From Endomicrobium sp. (GTDB lineage Bacteria; Elusimicrobiota; Endomicrobiia; Endomicrobiales; Endomicrobiaceae): a DNA stretch of 38,147 nucleotides. How positions within the stretch are numbered: position 1 is the stretch's first letter; each line of letters opens with the position of its first letter. This document shows, piece after piece, positions 17,128 to 26,247 of the stretch. Under the pieces are notes generated by a model, which did no database searches, had not been told where the DNA came from, and was given only the letters and a program-made list of their open reading frames with translations. The stretch lies in the NCBI GenBank assembly GCA_031289585.1, contig JAITPF010000026.1, positions 1-38,147 on the forward strand. The letters are read 5' to 3'. A program made the position numbers and the translations under genes.

Positions 17128-19362
17128 TCAATTTTTGGGTATAACTCCTATTGATTGTAAATATGCTTTTGCATCTGCATCATTAGGATCAATTTGATAT
17201 ACCTCAATCCACTGCTGGTTTGATTTCGCATTATCCCCTAGTTTTGCATACACTATAGACAAATTCTTTTTAACAAATACGTGCTGCGGAGATAGCTCTA
17301 AAGCTTTTAAATATGCATCTCTTGCAGCTTCAATTTTATCTTGCAATAAATACAAATTACCAAGCTGCGAATAAGTTTCAGAATAATCAATTTTTCTTCT
17401 TGACGACCAATCTTCAACCCAAAAATTGTGCGGCGAATTTTGTAAATTTTTAGGATACTCCAAATGAGAAAAAAGAATTTTTTCTGCTTCGCCAAAATTG
17501 CCAGTACGTGCATATAATGAAGCAAGTCCATAATATGTCAGCAGATATATCGGATCTATTTCTATGTACTGCTTATAGTATTTTACAGCATTATAATACG
17601 CATCAATTATTGCTTTATCGTGCTGCGCAATAACTTCCGATGGTTTACCAAGTTTAACATACTCATCCTTCAATTTTCTGTTTGTATCCCACAGTTTAGC
17701 ATACATAGTAGCAGCTAGATATTTTGACTGAACGTAATTTGGTGCTATATCCCAAAGTTTTTTAAAAGTTCTTTCAGCTATTATAGGATCGCCAGCTTTC
17801 CATCTATCAACATGTACGTTAGCTTTAAAATATATAGACATAGGGTACGATGGATTTTGTTTGTTGACTTTATCATAAGTTGTAATTGCAGCATCCCAAT
17901 TTCCACCTTTTGAAAACCCTATAGCTTGCGAATGTAAACGATCAGCAATAAAATAACCTGTCAAAAAAAATATCGCATAACCAAAAACAGCTACTACAAT
18001 CGTATGTAAAATTATTTTTATTGGTCTTTTCAAAAAATCTTTTTCTTTAGTATTTCTATCTTTTAAAAAATTAGCACTTATGGATAATGTTATGCCTATT
18101 AACAACCAAAGCATAACTCCTGAAGAAACAAATCTTAAAGATACGCACACACAATCGTGAACTGCCTGTGCCACAAACGCCGATATTACACCAAGCTGTA
18201 CATAAGGCATATATCCATCACGTACATCTTTTATAGAACGTAAAAACAAAATATTTTTATACCCCGCAACAAATACAAGAATAAAAAGAACAAGTAATAT
18301 CGTAAGACCTATCATCCCCTCATCATACCAAACTTCAAGATATTCATTTTCAGGGTGATCGCTTTCTGTATTGTGTTTGCCCTCAATAAAAAATATTTGC
18401 GGTCTTCTCCACGCAGGATATGTCAAATAAAATGTACCGACTCCTGTTCCCAAAACAGGATTAGTATTTATCATTTCCCAAGTTGATAACCATGTAAAAA
18501 TTCTAAATGAAGCGCTATCAGTTCTTCCCATCATCTGATGATAAATACCAAACATTACTGCACACAACACAAACACTGTACCAATTACTGCTGATATTAA
18601 TATCTTTCTATTAAATTTATGTTTCAGAAATATAAATATATAGATGATAGCAAATACAAAAAAACCTACTGCAAAACCAAGCCATGCTCCTTTGGAAATA
18701 GTTTGATACGCACAAATAGCAATTAAAATCCATAAGAATGCAAGATAAAACTTTCTTTTATAAACAAACAAAGACAAAATTATAGGACTCATAACTATTA
18801 GGAAATCGCCAAAAAAATTTGGATTCCCAAAAGTTGACATTATTCTCTTGCCAAAAGCTTGCCTCCATCCGAAAGGATCCAAGCCTGATGTAGGCGGTGC
18901 TGGGAAAAAATAATAATCAATTATCTGCAAAAGCCCGTACAAACATACAATATATGATGCAATAATAAGCCAGTCTTTTATTCTTAATATTTTTTTATTA
19001 TCATCAAATTCACTGACTAGTATAAAAACAAGTCCGCAATATATAAATCTTTTAACAAGTTCATTAAAACTAGCTAGTTTTAATGGAGATATAAAAAAAG
19101 AAACGGTCCCTGAAAGTAAAAATAATAGTACAGGGAAAATATAGACAAGTTTCTTATTAAAAAAGTTAAAATTACCTTCTTCTATCTTCAAAAGCAGCCA
19201 AGTCATTATAAGAAATAAACCACCAACATGAAGAATAGTAATCTTTATTTGGGCAGAATCATAAGTCCCAAGATAAAAACATACTGCAATTAAAAAATAA
19301 AAAATAGGCAAACCGTAAAGAATTATTTTTTTTAAATTCTTTTGCAACATAAAGAATAACAC
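17128..19362 (-). CDS. O-antigen ligase-like (Wzy_C) membrane protein with TPR tail
   Basis: This 744-aa protein has about twelve hydrophobic segments in residues 1-480. A long extracytoplasmic loop there has the Wzy_C pattern: STFGNPNFFGDFLIVMSPI, SFRIFTWLSTWEMI, NPVLGTGVGTFYLTYP. A soluble C-terminal part with tetratricopeptide repeats follows (LGNLYLLQDKIEAARDAYLK; VYAKLGDNAKSNQQWIEVYQ). Proteins of this design are O-antigen ligases, surface-polysaccharide polymerases or glycoprotein oligosaccharyltransferases, which sequence alone cannot separate. The GTG at 19362 has AAAGG five bases upstream; ATG 19350 is the alternative. The TGA stop is 9 bp before atpB, an odd partner that makes it the apparent first gene of the atp transcript. 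No other polysaccharide genes are nearby. Confidence 0.8.
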   Translation of the reverse strand: MLFFMLQKNLKKIILYGLPIFYFLIAVCFYLGTYDSAQIKITILHVGGLFLIMTWLLLKIEEGNFNFFNKKLVYIFPVLLFLLSGTVSFFISPLKLASFNELVKRFIYCGLVFILVSEFDDNKKILRIKDWLIIASYIVCLYGLLQIIDYYFFPAPPTSGLDPFGWRQAFGKRIMSTFGNPNFFGDFLIVMSPIILSLFVYKRKFYLAFLWILIAICAYQTISKGAWLGFAVGFFVFAIIYIFIFLKHKFNRKILISAVIGTVFVLCAVMFGIYHQMMGRTDSASFRIFTWLSTWEMINTNPVLGTGVGTFYLTYPAWRRPQIFFIEGKHNTESDHPENEYLEVWYDEGMIGLTILLVLFILVFVAGYKNILFLRSIKDVRDGYMPYVQLGVISAFVAQAVHDCVCVSLRFVSSGVMLWLLIGITLSISANFLKDRNTKEKDFLKRPIKIILHTIVVAVFGYAIFFLTGYFIADRLHSQAIGFSKGGNWDAAITTYDKVNKQNPSYPMSIYFKANVHVDRWKAGDPIIAERTFKKLWDIAPNYVQSKYLAATMYAKLWDTNRKLKDEYVKLGKPSEVIAQHDKAIIDAYYNAVKYYKQYIEIDPIYLLTYYGLASLYARTGNFGEAEKILFSHLEYPKNLQNSPHNFWVEDWSSRRKIDYSETYSQLGNLYLLQDKIEAARDAYLKALELSPQHVFVKKNLSIVYAKLGDNAKSNQQWIEVYQIDPNDADAKAYLQSIGVIPKN

Positions 19363-19652
19363 TTACCTTTGTAGTTAATTTATTTAATTACAATAGTAGT
19401 TATTGTACTTAATTAGAGTGAGTTTAGTCAATGACGTGACGGACAGGCGATATACCTATTACAATCCCCAAAAAAGACGATTTTTTTCTTTTTATTTTCT
19501 CTTTAATTACCAAAACAAAATCGAGACATTATAGAATCTTAGCTTATAATAGCCCTCATAAATGTCTTAATTATTTTACCACTAATAAAAAACTAAGCTT
19601 CAACTACTCTTTTATCCAATTTTCTTGATGCCGCCCACTGCTACTGCTGGTA
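19363..19652. other. Gene-free AT-rich spacer, likely promoter region for the minus-strand cluster
   Basis: No gene is supported. A trace of the dispersed repeat (GTGACGGACAGG near 19435) is present. The promoter of the 17128-19362 gene and the ATP synthase genes should lie in the right-to-left reading of this stretch, but I could not assign boxes with confidence. Confidence 0.4.
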
Positions 19653-20078
19653 CTACCTTACTGATTTTTTTTTTGAAGCTTTATAAAAATTATTTAAAGA
19701 ATATGCACTATAACCACTAACCACTAGAGATGAAATAGAAAGTGCCTTGTCAAACACAACACTAAACCAACCTTCCTCAGCTTTAAGCGGTGGACAGTTA
19801 GTTGTTATTAAACTTTTCTGTAGATTTACGTTACTCGTTAGAGATTTAATTGTAGGTTCAATTTCATTTGGTTTAAGCGTAACGTTCCCTCCAGGTCTAA
19901 CAACTGTAACATCGCCTTGTGGTCTAAAAGGATCTTGTAAAAATTTAAGTATATATGTATCTTCTTCAAAATCTTTTCTATACTTTTTACAAGCCTCAGA
20001 AGCATTAGAATCCCCAAAAGCATATATATAGCCAACAGGAAAACACAATGCAACAGCCAAAACACTTAACGTCTTCAT
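19653..20078 (-). CDS. Small exported protein of unknown function
   Basis: This 141-aa product is not recognised. It has a good signal peptide (MKTLSVLAVALCFPVGYIYA) with AGGAGA eight bases before the ATG, so it is probably truly expressed. The mature part is polar, with two cysteines (SEACKKY; TTNCPPL) that could form a disulfide. It has a beta-rich middle (GDVTVVRPGGNVTLKP) and a weakly hydrophobic helix near the C-terminus (ALSISSLVVSGYSAYSL) followed by basic residues (KASKKKSVR). That tail could anchor it in a membrane. Downstream of the TAG the same frame meets another TAG after three codons, so I see no sign of a longer broken gene. Confidence 0.6.
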   Translation of the reverse strand: MKTLSVLAVALCFPVGYIYAFGDSNASEACKKYRKDFEEDTYILKFLQDPFRPQGDVTVVRPGGNVTLKPNEIEPTIKSLTSNVNLQKSLITTNCPPLKAEEGWFSVVFDKALSISSLVVSGYSAYSLNNFYKASKKKSVR

Positions 20079-20119
20079 TTTTTTTCTCCTATGATAAAAA
20101 TCAAGTATAGATTAATTAT

Positions 20120-20208
20120 GGCCAAAATAGTCAAATACAAGGCACGAAAGAGTGGTAAATAGGCAGACTATTGACACATCTGCAACACAGCAGTTGACTA
20201 TTTTTGCC
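20120..20208. repeat. Short element with 17-bp imperfect terminal inverted repeats
   Basis: GGCCAAAATAGTCAAAT (20120-20136) and AGTTGACTATTTTTGCC (20192-20208) are inverted copies with 15 of 17 positions paired. They enclose about 55 bp. AGTTGACTATTTTTGC recurs exactly at 10175-10190, and TAGTCAACTGCTG recurs at 32735-32747. It looks like a small non-coding repeat element distinct from the ATTGC/GCAAT palindromes. It ends four bases before the stop of the M48 gene. Confidence 0.55.
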
Positions 20209-20212
20209 TTAA

Positions 20213-21460
20213 TTAGTGTTGAACAAGCTCTAATTTATTTATTGTTTTAATCCTTTCCAAAACAGGCGGATGTGAATATTCTAAAAACACCTTAAATTTA
20301 TGTGGATATAAGTTTGATAAGTTATCAACTGAAAGTTTTTTTAGAGCATTTATCATAGCTTCAGGCTTTTTGTAAGTTGTTACTGCATACGCATCAGCCT
20401 GATATTCATATTTACGCGAAAAATAGTTTGAGATTACCCTTATTATTAAAGAAATAGGTTCATACAAAAACCCAAAAAATATTATTCCTGCATATATAGG
20501 TTGTGTATGCATAAGAAAAGCATCGTAAAGCCATGTTTCATTTATAAAAAGTGAAAAAACAAACAGCATTAGTCCAATTGAAACAAATGAAAAAATTATA
20601 TGTTTTATTATATGTCCTAGTTTAAAATGTCCCATTTCGTGTGCTAGAATACTTGTAAGTTCGTCAACGGTATGTTTCTGAATAAGAGTATCAAATAAAA
20701 CTATCCTACGAAATCTTCCAAAACCCGTAAAGAACGCATTTGATTTTGTAGAACGTTTTGAACCATCCATTTTGAACAGTCCTTTCATCTTGAAATTTTC
20801 TTTTTTTGCATATTCTTCAATAGAATTTTTTAGTTCTCCACCTTCCAACGGAATGTATTTATTAAATAGCGGCATTATAACAACAGGGGCAATAAAAGCT
20901 ATAAAAAGCTCAAATACAACAACAGCCGCAAAAGCATAAAGCCAAGCATAGTTGTAAATATTGGTAAAAAGCCACATTATTGCAGCAAAGATAACGGCGC
21001 CGATAACAGCACCTATAATCCACGATTTTAAAAGATCTGCAATAAAAGTTTTGACATTCATTCTGTTAAACCCAAATTTCTCTTCTACTACAAAGATAGA
21101 ATAAGCAGAAAATGGTATTTTTAGAATTTCAAAAGCCAAAAGAAGAATGCCTGCAAAAATAAGCCCTGTGAAAATAGTTCCAAAACCAAAAGATACAGCT
21201 ATTGTGTTTACATAGTCAAAACCACCTGAAACTATAAAAATAATCTGTACTATCAAAAAGAAAGTTGATGAAGCTATAGAAAACTTTGTATTCATCTTAA
21301 GATATTCTTGTGCTTTTGCGTATTTTTCTTTATCAAAGTATCCATTAAATTCAGAAGAAATATTGCTTGAAATGTTTTTAACATTAAACAAATTTGCTAT
21401 TGTTTCAACCAAATATATACTAATAAGAAAAAAAACTATAAGAAAAGTATAAATATTCAT
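20213..21460 (-). CDS. M48-family (Ste24-like) membrane zinc protease
   Basis: This 415-aa protein has about six to seven membrane segments and the zinc motif HEMGH at 274-278. A third ligand is expected in KYEYQADAYAV. NAFFTGFGRFRRIVLFDTL just before the active site is typical of the CAAX-prenyl-protease-1/Ste24 branch. Bacterial members act in membrane protein quality control rather than prenyl processing. The length matches Ste24-like proteins and is longer than HtpX (about 290 aa), so I do not use htpX. The start ATG 21460 has GGGAAA upstream, and a TATAAT box lies on the minus strand at 21499-21494. It is divergent from the plus-strand tmk cluster. Confidence 0.88.
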   Translation of the reverse strand: MNIYTFLIVFFLISIYLVETIANLFNVKNISSNISSEFNGYFDKEKYAKAQEYLKMNTKFSIASSTFFLIVQIIFIVSGGFDYVNTIAVSFGFGTIFTGLIFAGILLLAFEILKIPFSAYSIFVVEEKFGFNRMNVKTFIADLLKSWIIGAVIGAVIFAAIMWLFTNIYNYAWLYAFAAVVVFELFIAFIAPVVIMPLFNKYIPLEGGELKNSIEEYAKKENFKMKGLFKMDGSKRSTKSNAFFTGFGRFRRIVLFDTLIQKHTVDELTSILAHEMGHFKLGHIIKHIIFSFVSIGLMLFVFSLFINETWLYDAFLMHTQPIYAGIIFFGFLYEPISLIIRVISNYFSRKYEYQADAYAVTTYKKPEAMINALKKLSVDNLSNLYPHKFKVFLEYSHPPVLERIKTINKLELVQH

Positions 21461-21487
21461 TAGTTTCCCATTTTTAATTAATCTGCT

Positions 21488-21540
21488 TTGCGTATTATAC
21501 TATTTTTTTTGTTATAATACACTTTTGATATTTTTGGAGG
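21488..21540. promoter_or_regulatory. Divergent promoter region between the M48 gene and the tmk cluster
   Basis: A plus-strand TATAAT lies at 21513-21518, with a weak TTGCGT at 21488-21493 (19-bp spacing) and GGAGG at 21536-21540 before ATG 21546. On the minus strand another TATAAT reads from 21499 to 21494, about 34 bp before the M48 ATG; no good -35 box is seen for it. The two -10 boxes are divergent and overlap each other's upstream elements, so the promoters may compete. Confidence 0.4.
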
Positions 21541-21545
21541 TTCTT

Positions 21546-21944
21546 ATGGATTTTAAAACGTTGTCATTTCATCATATTGGCATTCCAATTGAAAAGTCAA
21601 AAATCGGTAAAGGTGCTAAATATTCCCCGTTATACAAAATGTACACAAAAGATGGCAAGAATAATTTGGGATTACACATCCAATATCATGCTTTTGATGA
21701 AGGGTCAAGCCTAAATAAACGAATTCAAACAAACGTTCATATAGCATTTAAAACAAAGAACATAGAAAAATCAATAGAAGGATATGAAGTAGTAATGCCG
21801 TTATATGAACCGTTTAAGGGATATAAATGCGCATGTATAATAGTTAATGATACGTTAATTGAAATAATAGAAACACAATTGCCTGAAGAACAAATATGGA
21901 ATGATGAAGAAACATTAAACAATGGAATTTTATATAAAAAATAA
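21546..21944 (+). CDS. VOC (glyoxalase)-like protein of unknown function
   Basis: The product is 132 aa from ATG 21546, which has a perfect GGAGG five bases upstream; an upstream in-frame start at 21525 lacks one. It begins MDFKTLSFHHIGIPIE, and the mid part contains NVHIAFKTKNIEKSIEG and ends NDTLIEIIET. An N-terminal His, a mid His and a C-terminal Glu match the metal positions of the vicinal-oxygen-chelate fold, as in glyoxalase and bleomycin-resistance proteins. The substrate is unknown. Its TAA shares a base with the tmk ATG, so it is the first gene of the tmk-holB transcript. Confidence 0.6.
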   Translation: MDFKTLSFHHIGIPIEKSKIGKGAKYSPLYKMYTKDGKNNLGLHIQYHAFDEGSSLNKRIQTNVHIAFKTKNIEKSIEGYEVVMPLYEPFKGYKCACIIVNDTLIEIIETQLPEEQIWNDEETLNNGILYKK

Positions 21945-22585
21945 TGAAAAGAAATAAAAATCTCTTTATAACTATTGAAGGTGGAGAAGGTTCTGGCAAG
22001 ACGACACAGTCGCTGCTTTTAAAAGAATATCTTGAAAAAAAAGGTTATAAAGTATTGCTTACAAGAGAGCCTGGAGGTACTGTTTTAGCTGAAGCTATAA
22101 GAAGTATTCTTTTGAATCCGAATTTAAATCTTGTGCCTATAAGCGAACTCTTCCTATATGAAGCTGCAAGAGCACAACATATTAAAGAATTTATTTTTCC
22201 TGCTTTAAAATCTGGAAAAGTTGTTATTTGCGATAGATTTACAGATGCTACTATTGCTTATCAAGGATACGGAAGAAAACTAAATTTACAACTTATAAAC
22301 AGATTAAACTCGGTTGCATCCTTTGGATTAACGCCGGGTTTAACGATATATCTTGACATACAGCCTTTTAAAGGTTTAAATAAAGCAAAGAAATTAAATA
22401 AAGAAGCTTACGGTGAAAACGGAGATAGGATAGAAAGAGAATCTATAAAATTTCACAACATGGTAAGGAAAGGCTATCTCAATCAAGCAAAAAAATATAA
22501 TAAGAGAATAAAAGTTGTTAAAACGCAAAAAACATCAGAAAAAACACAAATGTTAATAAAAAAAATTATAGATATGGTATTGTAA
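21944..22585 (+). CDS. tmk: Thymidylate kinase
   Basis: This enzyme phosphorylates dTMP to dTDP for DNA synthesis. The 213-aa product has the P-loop GGEGSGKT at 13-20, the TREPGGT motif that binds dTMP, and the DRF motif in VVICDRFTDATIAYQGYG. The lid region (GDRIERESIKFHNMVRKGY) is complete. The start overlaps the preceding stop in TAATG, and holB begins immediately after its stop, so the three genes are translationally linked. A tmk-holB pairing is common across bacteria. Confidence 0.95.
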   Translation: MKRNKNLFITIEGGEGSGKTTQSLLLKEYLEKKGYKVLLTREPGGTVLAEAIRSILLNPNLNLVPISELFLYEAARAQHIKEFIFPALKSGKVVICDRFTDATIAYQGYGRKLNLQLINRLNSVASFGLTPGLTIYLDIQPFKGLNKAKKLNKEAYGENGDRIERESIKFHNMVRKGYLNQAKKYNKRIKVVKTQKTSEKTQMLIKKIIDMVL

Positions 22586-23545
22586 ATGTTTGAAAAGATA
22601 TTAGGTCAGCAAAAAATAAAAAAAATAATTTCAAACCAGATAAAAAGCAATAAAATTGCTCACGCTTATATTTTCATGGGGCAGAATGGCATAGGAAAAC
22701 GTTTTACAGCTATTGAATTTGCTAAAATTCTAAATTGTACTACAAATGATTTTATTAAAACAGATATAGGCGCTTGCGATAAATGCATATCTTGTAAGAA
22801 AATAGCAAAAAATATTCACCCCGATTTACATTTTATAGATTTTGCTAAACAAGCTGAGCTTGAAGAAGACGATTTAGAAAAACAAAAAACGTTAAAAATA
22901 GAAACAATTAGATATATGCAAAAAGAAGTTGCGACAAAAATACACGAGGGTAAATGGAAAGTTTTTATTATAGAGCCTGCTGAAAAAATGAATACAGCAG
23001 CAGCAAATTCTTTACTTAAAACGCTTGAAGAACCACCTGAAAATACAGTGATATTTTTAATTGCAAAATATAAAGAAACAATACCTCAAACAATAGTTTC
23101 ACGTTCGCAAACGCTGTTTTTTCAACCTCTAAGTCAAAACGAAATCTCAAATTGGCTTATATTAAACCTTTCATTAGATATCTCAAAAGCCCAAGAAATA
23201 GCGGATTTGAGCGATGGTTCTATAGAGAACGCAAAGAAATTTATTGATGATAGTAAAAGAACAGAACAGTCTTTATGGTTTAAACTTAAAACCCAAAATT
23301 TTTATATTTCAGATATTTTAGAACTGTCAAAAAGCATTGCAAGAACTGGTGCTTTAGAATGTGTTGATGCAATGATAGCAGAAGCAAAAAAAGATTTTAG
23401 AGTATATCCTCAAGGAACGGCACCAACACTTGAGTTATTAAACTATTCAAGAGCTTTGCTTCTTAAAAATGTAAACGCCCAAATGGTTTTAGACAATTTA
23501 TTTTTCGACTTATTAGATTTAAGAAAAATGTCTGAGATTTGTTAA
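22586..23545 (+). CDS. holB: DNA polymerase III delta-prime subunit (clamp loader)
   Basis: Delta-prime is part of the clamp loader that places the sliding clamp on DNA. The 319-aa product has an AAA+ fold with the P-loop-like GQNGIGKR at 32-39. A zinc module has C51, C64, C67 and C70 (CDKCISC). EPAEKMNTAAANSLLKTLEE and the SRSQTLFF sensor motif follow. The C-terminal collar domain is somewhat divergent, as usual. It starts directly after the tmk stop. The next gene, ricT, lies 219 bp away beyond a repeat, whereas these genes are usually closer. Confidence 0.9.
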   Translation: MFEKILGQQKIKKIISNQIKSNKIAHAYIFMGQNGIGKRFTAIEFAKILNCTTNDFIKTDIGACDKCISCKKIAKNIHPDLHFIDFAKQAELEEDDLEKQKTLKIETIRYMQKEVATKIHEGKWKVFIIEPAEKMNTAAANSLLKTLEEPPENTVIFLIAKYKETIPQTIVSRSQTLFFQPLSQNEISNWLILNLSLDISKAQEIADLSDGSIENAKKFIDDSKRTEQSLWFKLKTQNFYISDILELSKSIARTGALECVDAMIAEAKKDFRVYPQGTAPTLELLNYSRALLLKNVNAQMVLDNLFFDLLDLRKMSEIC

Positions 23546-23574
23546 TATAAAACATATTTTATATGTATGACATG

Positions 23575-23720
23575 ATATTCTTTTGGTCTTGCTCGCCGTT
23601 GCAGGCAACAAAGTAAACGTGACAATCTTTTCTTAACGACGCAGATTGCTTCGTTTGGATTTTGTCTCTCCTTGCAATTGATAACAGTTCTTTTCAACTG
23701 GGTTGATGACAAAATCGCAA
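23575..23720. repeat. Dispersed repeat copy between holB and ricT
   Basis: Pieces of the palindrome family are present (GACAATCTTTTCTTAACGAC, CAGATTGCTTCGT, TCTCTCCTTGCAATTG). TTTTCAACTGGGTTGATGAC lies at 23691-23710, identical to 6040-6059. The antisense frame across this region and the start of ricT is not supported as a gene. Confidence 0.65.
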
Positions 23721-23764
23721 AATTCTGGTTATCAGTGACAGAATAATAAGGGAGATATAAAATT

Positions 23765-24562
23765 ATGCCAGTGGTTGTAGGAGTGATGCTTAGAAGGATT
23801 AAAGATAAAATATATGCTGATGTAAGACATTTGGATTTAAAGCTAAATGATAAAATCATACTTGAAACCGAACATGGTATTGAAGTTGGAGTAATTTGCG
23901 AAAAAGAAAAAAATATACAAAAAAGCAAAGACCCCATAGGTAAAGTTCTAAGAAAAATTACTGAAGATGATAAAAGAAGACTTGTCGAAAATGAAAAAAG
24001 AAATTTAAAAGCTCAAGGCATAGTAATGCAAAAAGCGGATGATCATGAACTCGATATGAAATTAACGTGTGTCCAATATACATTTGATCGTTCGAAAATC
24101 TTTGTATACTATACTTCCGAAACAAGGATTGATTTCAGAGAACTTATTAAAGATTTAGGTCACATTTTAAAAACAAGAATACAAATGGTTCAAATAGGTG
24201 TAAGAGACGAATCAAAAATGCTTGGAGGAATAGGGACTTGTGGACAAGTTTTATGTTGTCAGCGTTTTTTAAAAGATTTTGACTCCGTAACTATAGATAT
24301 GGCTAAAGAGCAAGATCTATCTTTAAATGCCGCAAAGCTTTCAGGCCTTTGTGGTAGACTTATGTGTTGCATATCTTATGAAAATGATACTTATCGAAGT
24401 GTAAAAAAAGATTTCCCTGAAATCGGAACAATTATTTTGACGCCTGAAGGTAAAGCAAGACTTGCTGCAATTGACTGCATAAGAGAAATGGTAACTGTTG
24501 ATTTCGGTGACAAAGCATTTAAGATATTTACAATACAGCAAATTAAAGACTGCTCACACTAA
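23765..24562 (+). CDS. ricT: PSP1-domain protein RicT (YaaT)
   Basis: In Bacillus, RicT (YaaT) works with RicA and RicF to control RNase Y and so mRNA processing; homologues are widespread. The 265-aa product carries the PSP1 domain. Its hallmark cysteine pattern is visible: GGIGTCGQVLCCQRF, then LSGLCGRLMCCISYE, about five conserved cysteines that may hold an iron-sulfur cluster. GGGAGA lies 10-12 bases before the ATG. It sits between holB and metG, the same order as Bacillus tmk-holB-yaaT-metS. RicA and RicF partners are not seen here, so the role may differ. Confidence 0.88.
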   Translation: MPVVVGVMLRRIKDKIYADVRHLDLKLNDKIILETEHGIEVGVICEKEKNIQKSKDPIGKVLRKITEDDKRRLVENEKRNLKAQGIVMQKADDHELDMKLTCVQYTFDRSKIFVYYTSETRIDFRELIKDLGHILKTRIQMVQIGVRDESKMLGGIGTCGQVLCCQRFLKDFDSVTIDMAKEQDLSLNAAKLSGLCGRLMCCISYENDTYRSVKKDFPEIGTIILTPEGKARLAAIDCIREMVTVDFGDKAFKIFTIQQIKDCSH

Positions 24563-24584
24563 TATGGCAAAAAAAGGAAAGCAA

Positions 24585-26123
24585 ATGAAATGTTATATTA
24601 CAACCCCGATATACTATGTAAATGATATTCCTCATATAGGACATTCTTATACAACCATAGCTTCTGATATTTTAGCAAGATGGAAGAGGTTAAATAATTT
24701 TAACGTTTTTTTTCTTACCGGAACAGATGAACACGGTATTAAAATTGCCATAGCTGCAAAAGAAAAAGGTAAAACACCGCAAGAACTTTGTGACGAAATG
24801 AGCGCAAAATTCAAAGAAGCATGGAAACTTTTAAATATTTCATATACTGATTTTATACGTACTACAGAGCAGAGGCATTTTATTGCTGTTGAAAAAATAG
24901 TCCAAGATTTGCTTGATAAAGGTTTTATATTCAAAAAGAAATATGAAGGTCTTTACTGTGTTGGTTGCGAGAGATTTTTCACCCAAAAAGATTTAGATGA
25001 AAACGGTTGTTGTTCTTTCCATAAAACAAAGCCTGCGCTTCAGTCTGAAGAAAATTACTTTTTTAAGTTATCTTCTTTTCAAGACGCGCTTTTGGAAAGA
25101 CTAACAAATCCAAATCATAAAGAATACATAGAAATACAACCTGAAGAAAGAAAAAATGAGATTATAGGAAAATTAAAACTTGGTCTTGAAGATATTAGTT
25201 TTTCAAGAAGCGCTATTGAATGGGGGATACCTCTACCTTTTGATAAAAAACAGACTGTGTATGTTTGGGTTGATGCTCTTATAAATTATATAACCGCAAT
25301 AGGCTATCCTAAAAATGAAGTGACATTTCAGAAATACTGGCCTGCCGATGTACATTTAATGGCTAAAGATATTTTGTGGTTTCATTCGGTTATATGGCCT
25401 GCAATTTTAATGGGTACAGGACTTCCTCTACCTAAAAAAGTATACTCTCACGGGTTTTTTACTTTGGACGGAAATAAAATGTCAAAGTCTTTAGGCAATG
25501 TTATATCTCCGCAAGAACTTGTTGACAAATACGGAGTTGATGCCGCAAGATATCTTGTAGTAACTCTTATACCATTCGGTCCTGATGGTGATATTTCATG
25601 GCAGGAACTGACGTTAAAATATAATACTGATTTGGCAAATAATCTTGGAAATTTGATTTCAAGGACAATAAAGATGGCTGAAAAACATTTTAATCTTCAA
25701 GTACCAGAAACTAAACCTGATTTAGAACTCGCAAAAAAAGTAACTACAACTATAAAAGAATCTTTTGCTCTGAATATGGACAATATTCAACTTCATAAAG
25801 CTGCTGAAATCCTGCAAAATGCGATTACTCTTGTAAACAGACAAATTGAAATCGATACCCCTTGGACACTTGCAAAAACAGATATGAATAAACTTGCATC
25901 TTGTATTTATTCTTATTTACAAGCAATAAGTATTATAATAATGCACTTATTGTCATTTATGCCGTCAATATCTGAAAAAATATGGCAGATAATTGGCGCA
26001 AGCGGCAATATCAATGAAACTGCAAAAAAATATTTTATAGATGCTATAATTCCAGAAAATGGATTTTCTGTTGTAAATTCACAATTACAAACACCTGGAA
26101 TTCTTTTCCCACGTATCGTATAA
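24585..26123 (+). CDS. metG: Methionyl-tRNA synthetase
   Basis: This enzyme charges tRNA-Met for initiation and elongation. From ATG 24585 the product is 512 aa and begins MKCYITTPIYYVNDIPHIGH, with HIGH at 17-20. KMSKS occurs in NKMSKSLGNVISP. The zinc knuckle has YCVGCERFF and a later CC and His (NGCCSFHKT), the one-knuckle MetG type. The frame extends into ricT to 24498, but AAGGAAA just before 24585 and family starts favour the shorter form. It stops after the helical anticodon domain, without the C-terminal tRNA-binding extension found in many bacteria. Confidence 0.94.
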   Translation: MKCYITTPIYYVNDIPHIGHSYTTIASDILARWKRLNNFNVFFLTGTDEHGIKIAIAAKEKGKTPQELCDEMSAKFKEAWKLLNISYTDFIRTTEQRHFIAVEKIVQDLLDKGFIFKKKYEGLYCVGCERFFTQKDLDENGCCSFHKTKPALQSEENYFFKLSSFQDALLERLTNPNHKEYIEIQPEERKNEIIGKLKLGLEDISFSRSAIEWGIPLPFDKKQTVYVWVDALINYITAIGYPKNEVTFQKYWPADVHLMAKDILWFHSVIWPAILMGTGLPLPKKVYSHGFFTLDGNKMSKSLGNVISPQELVDKYGVDAARYLVVTLIPFGPDGDISWQELTLKYNTDLANNLGNLISRTIKMAEKHFNLQVPETKPDLELAKKVTTTIKESFALNMDNIQLHKAAEILQNAITLVNRQIEIDTPWTLAKTDMNKLASCIYSYLQAISIIIMHLLSFMPSISEKIWQIIGASGNINETAKKYFIDAIIPENGFSVVNSQLQTPGILFPRIV

Positions 26124-26247
26124 AAGGAATTCTTTGCATCACTATATGTGATATCCAAAAATAACACAACATTGTGATGGCACTCACGAAAATAGGAATT
26201 CACTTTTTAGAGATTGTTTACACTAATACAAAATAAGAGAAACAAAA

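Noticed and set aside
23542-23937. 131-aa minus-strand frame opposite the start of ricT
   Set aside because: It is antisense to a clear gene and runs through a repeat.
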